Origin: FEN-727 sp036508635 | GTDB taxonomy: Bacteria > Actinomycetota > Geothermincolia > Fen-727 > Anoxymicrobiaceae | Assembly (NCBI GenBank): GCA_036508635.1 | Contig: DATCGY010000260.1 | Coordinates: 1-23,087, forward strand | Length of the DNA: 23,087 nt | Direction: 5' to 3' | In this document: piece after piece, positions 21,266 to 23,087 of the stretch | Layout: the number at the start of each line of letters is the position of its first letter | Numbering within the stretch: position 1 is the first letter of the stretch | Notes under the pieces: model-generated | Database searches by the model: none | What the model was told of the DNA's origin: nothing | The model's input: the letters and a program-made list of their open reading frames with translations, nothing else | Made by a program: the position numbers and the translations under genes

Positions 21266-22708
21266 TTATCGGATGACGCGTTTTTTGATGAGGTCGGAAG
21301 CCATCTCGGGGTTGGCTTTGCCGCGGGTCTTCTTCATGACCTGGCCCATCAGGAACTTGAGAGCCTGGTCTTTACCTTCGCGCAGGTCGCCTGCGGCGTC
21401 AGGGTTTTGAGAGATAACCTCGTCGACTACCGTCTCGAGCTCGCCCGCGTCCGCGATCTGCGAGAGCCCCTTCTGGTCCACTATCTCTTTGGGGCCTTTT
21501 CCGGTATCGAAGGCCTCTTTGAGAACATCCTTGGCCATTTTGCCCGAGATCACCCGCTGCGCAACGAGCGCCACGAGCTCGCCGAGGCCTCTCGGCTCAA
21601 TCGGGCACGACTGTATCGGGACCACGGATTCCTTGAGCAACGCGACCAGGTCACCCGCGATCCACTTGGCAAGCGCGACAGGGTCCTGGCCCGTCTCGAC
21701 CGCGCGCTCGAAATAATCGGCAAGAGCTTTTTCGCTCGTCAGCATCGAAGCGAGCTCCCCGGGGAGCCCGAACTGCTCACGGAAGCGCGCGAAGCGTTCT
21801 CCGGGAAGCTCGGGCAGGCGCTCCCGCAGGTCTTCGACCCACTGCCGGTCGGGCTCGATAGGCACGAGGTCAGGCTCGGGAAAGTACCTGTAGTCGAATG
21901 CCTCTTCCTTACTGCGAAGAGGATGAGTCTTGCCTGCCGCGTCGTCCCAGTGCCGCGTCTCCTGGACGAGGGTCTGGCCGTTTTCGAGTGCGAAGCGCTG
22001 ACGCTCCTCCTCGTAGGTCAGCGCGCGGAACAATGCGCGGAAAGAGTTCATGTTCTTTATCTCTACCTTGGTCCCCATTTTCCCATCGACCGCGATGGAA
22101 ATATTGGCGTCGCAGCGGAGAGAGCCTTCTTCCATTTTGCAGTCGCTTATCTGGAGGTACTCGAGCGTGGAGCGCAGCAACTGCATGAAGACACGAGCCT
22201 CATCCGGGCTCCTCAGGTCGGGCTCGGAGACGATCTCCGCAAGCGGTATGCCGGCGCGGTTGAAATCCTCGAGGCTGAATTCCGCGCCGTGTATGCGGCC
22301 GCTCTCACCGATGTGAACACTCTTGCCGGTGTCCTCCTCGAGATGGACACGGGTGATCCCGACCCGCCTCGTATAGCCGTCCATCTCCACCTCGAGAAAA
22401 CCGTTTCTCGTAAGGGGGATATCGTACTGCGATATCTGGAAGTTCTTGGGCATATCGGGGTAGAAGTAGTTTTTTCGGTGGAAGATGGACCGCGGGGTTA
22501 TCTCGCAGTCGAGTGCAAGCCCGAGCAGGATGGTGTCCGCGATAGCCTGTTCGTTTGCTACCGGGAGCACGCCGGGATGCCCGAGGCATACCGGGCACGT
22601 GTTCGAGTTGGGCGCGGCCCCGAAAGTCGTCGAACACCCGCAGAACATCTTTGACTCGGTATTGAGCTCAGTGTGGATCTCGAGCCCGATTATCGTCTGA
22701 TAAGCCAT
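21266..22708 (-). CDS. gatB: Aspartyl/glutamyl-tRNA amidotransferase subunit B
   Basis: A 480-residue subunit of the GatCAB complex, which phosphorylates mischarged Glu-tRNA(Gln) or Asp-tRNA(Asn) and amidates it with ammonia from GatA. Seen: IGLEIHTELNTESKMFCGCS with the zinc-type cysteines Cys23, Cys25, Cys38 and Cys41, CLGHPGVLPVAN, RKNYFYPDMPKNFQISQYD, VHLEEDTGKS, DFNRAGIPLAEIVSEPD, MEEGSLRCDANIS, KVEIKNMNSFR, DYRYFPEPDL, and the C-terminal helical and YqeY-like tRNA-binding domains ending NPEMASDLIKKRV. The length matches the family. The ribosome site is weak (GAGG about 11 bases upstream), which fits translation after gatA. gatA precedes it on the same strand after 93 bases. Its presence suggests the organism lacks GlnRS and/or AsnRS. 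Confidence 0.97.
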   Translation of the reverse strand: MAYQTIIGLEIHTELNTESKMFCGCSTTFGAAPNSNTCPVCLGHPGVLPVANEQAIADTILLGLALDCEITPRSIFHRKNYFYPDMPKNFQISQYDIPLTRNGFLEVEMDGYTRRVGITRVHLEEDTGKSVHIGESGRIHGAEFSLEDFNRAGIPLAEIVSEPDLRSPDEARVFMQLLRSTLEYLQISDCKMEEGSLRCDANISIAVDGKMGTKVEIKNMNSFRALFRALTYEEERQRFALENGQTLVQETRHWDDAAGKTHPLRSKEEAFDYRYFPEPDLVPIEPDRQWVEDLRERLPELPGERFARFREQFGLPGELASMLTSEKALADYFERAVETGQDPVALAKWIAGDLVALLKESVVPIQSCPIEPRGLGELVALVAQRVISGKMAKDVLKEAFDTGKGPKEIVDQKGLSQIADAGELETVVDEVISQNPDAAGDLREGKDQALKFLMGQVMKKTRGKANPEMASDLIKKRVIR

Positions 22709-22753
22709 TTTCGATCAGCCTCTATTCGTTTTCCCGCTCTGGTCATCGACGAC

Positions 22754-22791
22754 ACCCCACCCTGACCCTCCCCCCTCGAGTGGGAGGGGAA
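22754..22791. repeat. Small palindromic C-rich intergenic repeat
   Basis: The gatA-gatB spacer holds a sequence of the type CCCCACCCTGACCCTCCC, with an inverted repeat CCCTCCC (22766-22772) and GGGAGGG (22782-22788) around a nine-base loop. It strongly resembles the short dispersed C-rich palindromes (CACCCTGACCCTCTCCC class) found between genes in many bacterial genomes. Only one copy is seen here, so its repetitive nature is inferred from resemblance. No U-tract follows on the minus strand. Confidence 0.55.
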
Positions 22792-22801
22792 TGATTAGAG
22801 T

Positions 22802-23087
22802 TTAGTCTTCAATTGCCGGGGGGCGGGGGTCGAACTTTATCTCGCTCTCGAGGGCGAAGGCTACGTTTAACATCTTTGCCTCCGCCAGGGGTGGCCCCAT
22901 GACCTGGAACCCTACGGGAAGCCCCTCGGAAAGTCCGCAGGGCAGGCTCAAAGCCGGTATTCCCGCGAGGTTTACCGGAATGGTGCATATGTCCGAGAGG
23001 TACATCGTGAGAGGGTCGTCCATCTTCTCTCCGAGCTTGAACGCCGTCGATGGTGAAGTCGGTGAGACCAGAAAGTCGTACGAATCC
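22802..23087 (-). CDS. gatA: Aspartyl/glutamyl-tRNA amidotransferase subunit A (C-terminal part only)
   Basis: The reading frame enters from the right edge and ends at a TAA at 22802, giving the last 95 or so residues of GatA, the amidase subunit that releases ammonia from glutamine for GatB. Seen: YDFLVSPTSPSTAFKLGEK, then DDPLTMYLSDICTIPVNLAG, IPALSLPCGLSEGLPVGFQV and MGPPLAEAKMLNVAFALE, all close to the standard GatA C terminus. The catalytic Ser-cis-Ser-Lys triad lies upstream, outside the window. The gene precedes gatB in the same direction; gatC, if linked, would lie further right. Confidence 0.95.
   Translation of the reverse strand, partial: DSYDFLVSPTSPSTAFKLGEKMDDPLTMYLSDICTIPVNLAGIPALSLPCGLSEGLPVGFQVMGPPLAEAKMLNVAFALESEIKFDPRPPAIED

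Noticed and set aside
21407..22654. A 415-codon open frame on the plus strand opposite gatB
   Set aside because: The opposite strand encodes full-length, highly conserved GatB. The plus-strand product has no recognisable motif; GC-rich codon structure explains its length.

Overview
The window is a GC-rich bacterial chromosome segment devoted almost entirely to amino-acid biosynthesis. Nearly all genes lie on the minus strand, so transcription runs from high to low coordinates; gcvH is the only plus-strand gene. Strong Shine-Dalgarno sites, several GTG starts, ATGA stop/start overlaps and bacterial-type GatB/GatA, GcvH and short-form LeuC fit a bacterium. The content (CimA, compact ilv-serA-leu cluster, LeuC/LeuD-type aconitase-like pair) would suit a deep-branching, probably anaerobic actinobacterial or related Gram-positive lineage. 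That placement is inference; no marker gene in the window settles it.

Layout in minus-strand transcription order. (1) 23087-21266: end of gatA and complete gatB, separated by a small palindromic C-rich repeat. (2) 20766-21152 (+): solitary gcvH with a clear promoter and a strong terminator, convergent with gatB. (3) 20660-19545: an anchored extracytoplasmic protein of unknown function that may be translated from a leaderless mRNA. (4) 19405-16566: a three-gene module of LeuC-like large subunit, LeuD-like small subunit and isocitrate-dehydrogenase-like enzyme, behind its own promoter-like region and a leader hairpin. (5) 16406-11496: ilvD-ilvB-ilvN-ilvC. (6) 11435-8553: a class V aminotransferase and serA. 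(7) 8540-3979: leuA-leuC-leuD-leuB. (8) 3960-679: ilvE, cimA and a FAH-family enzyme. (9) 598-1: start of a multi-pass membrane protein that runs off the window.

Together the genes cover the common ilv steps (IlvBN, IlvC, IlvD), the final transamination (IlvE), leucine synthesis (LeuA, LeuCD, LeuB) and a threonine-independent isoleucine route (CimA makes citramalate, which LeuCD and LeuB can turn into 2-oxobutyrate). No ilvA is in the window. SerA and the class V aminotransferase would make phosphoserine. The second LeuC/LeuD/dehydrogenase set has substrate-site residues typical of tricarboxylate substrates, so it probably performs the aconitase and isocitrate dehydrogenase steps, or their homocitrate counterparts, giving 2-oxoglutarate or 2-oxoadipate.

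No RNA gene, CRISPR array, insertion sequence or phage gene was recognised. There is no gene-free stretch over 300 bases; the longest spacers (about 100-160 bases) are described individually. I did not find an obviously new system. The best leads are the paralogous second module, a 12-base palindrome-containing motif shared by leu and serA spacers, and structured leaders before the aconitase-like and ilv genes.
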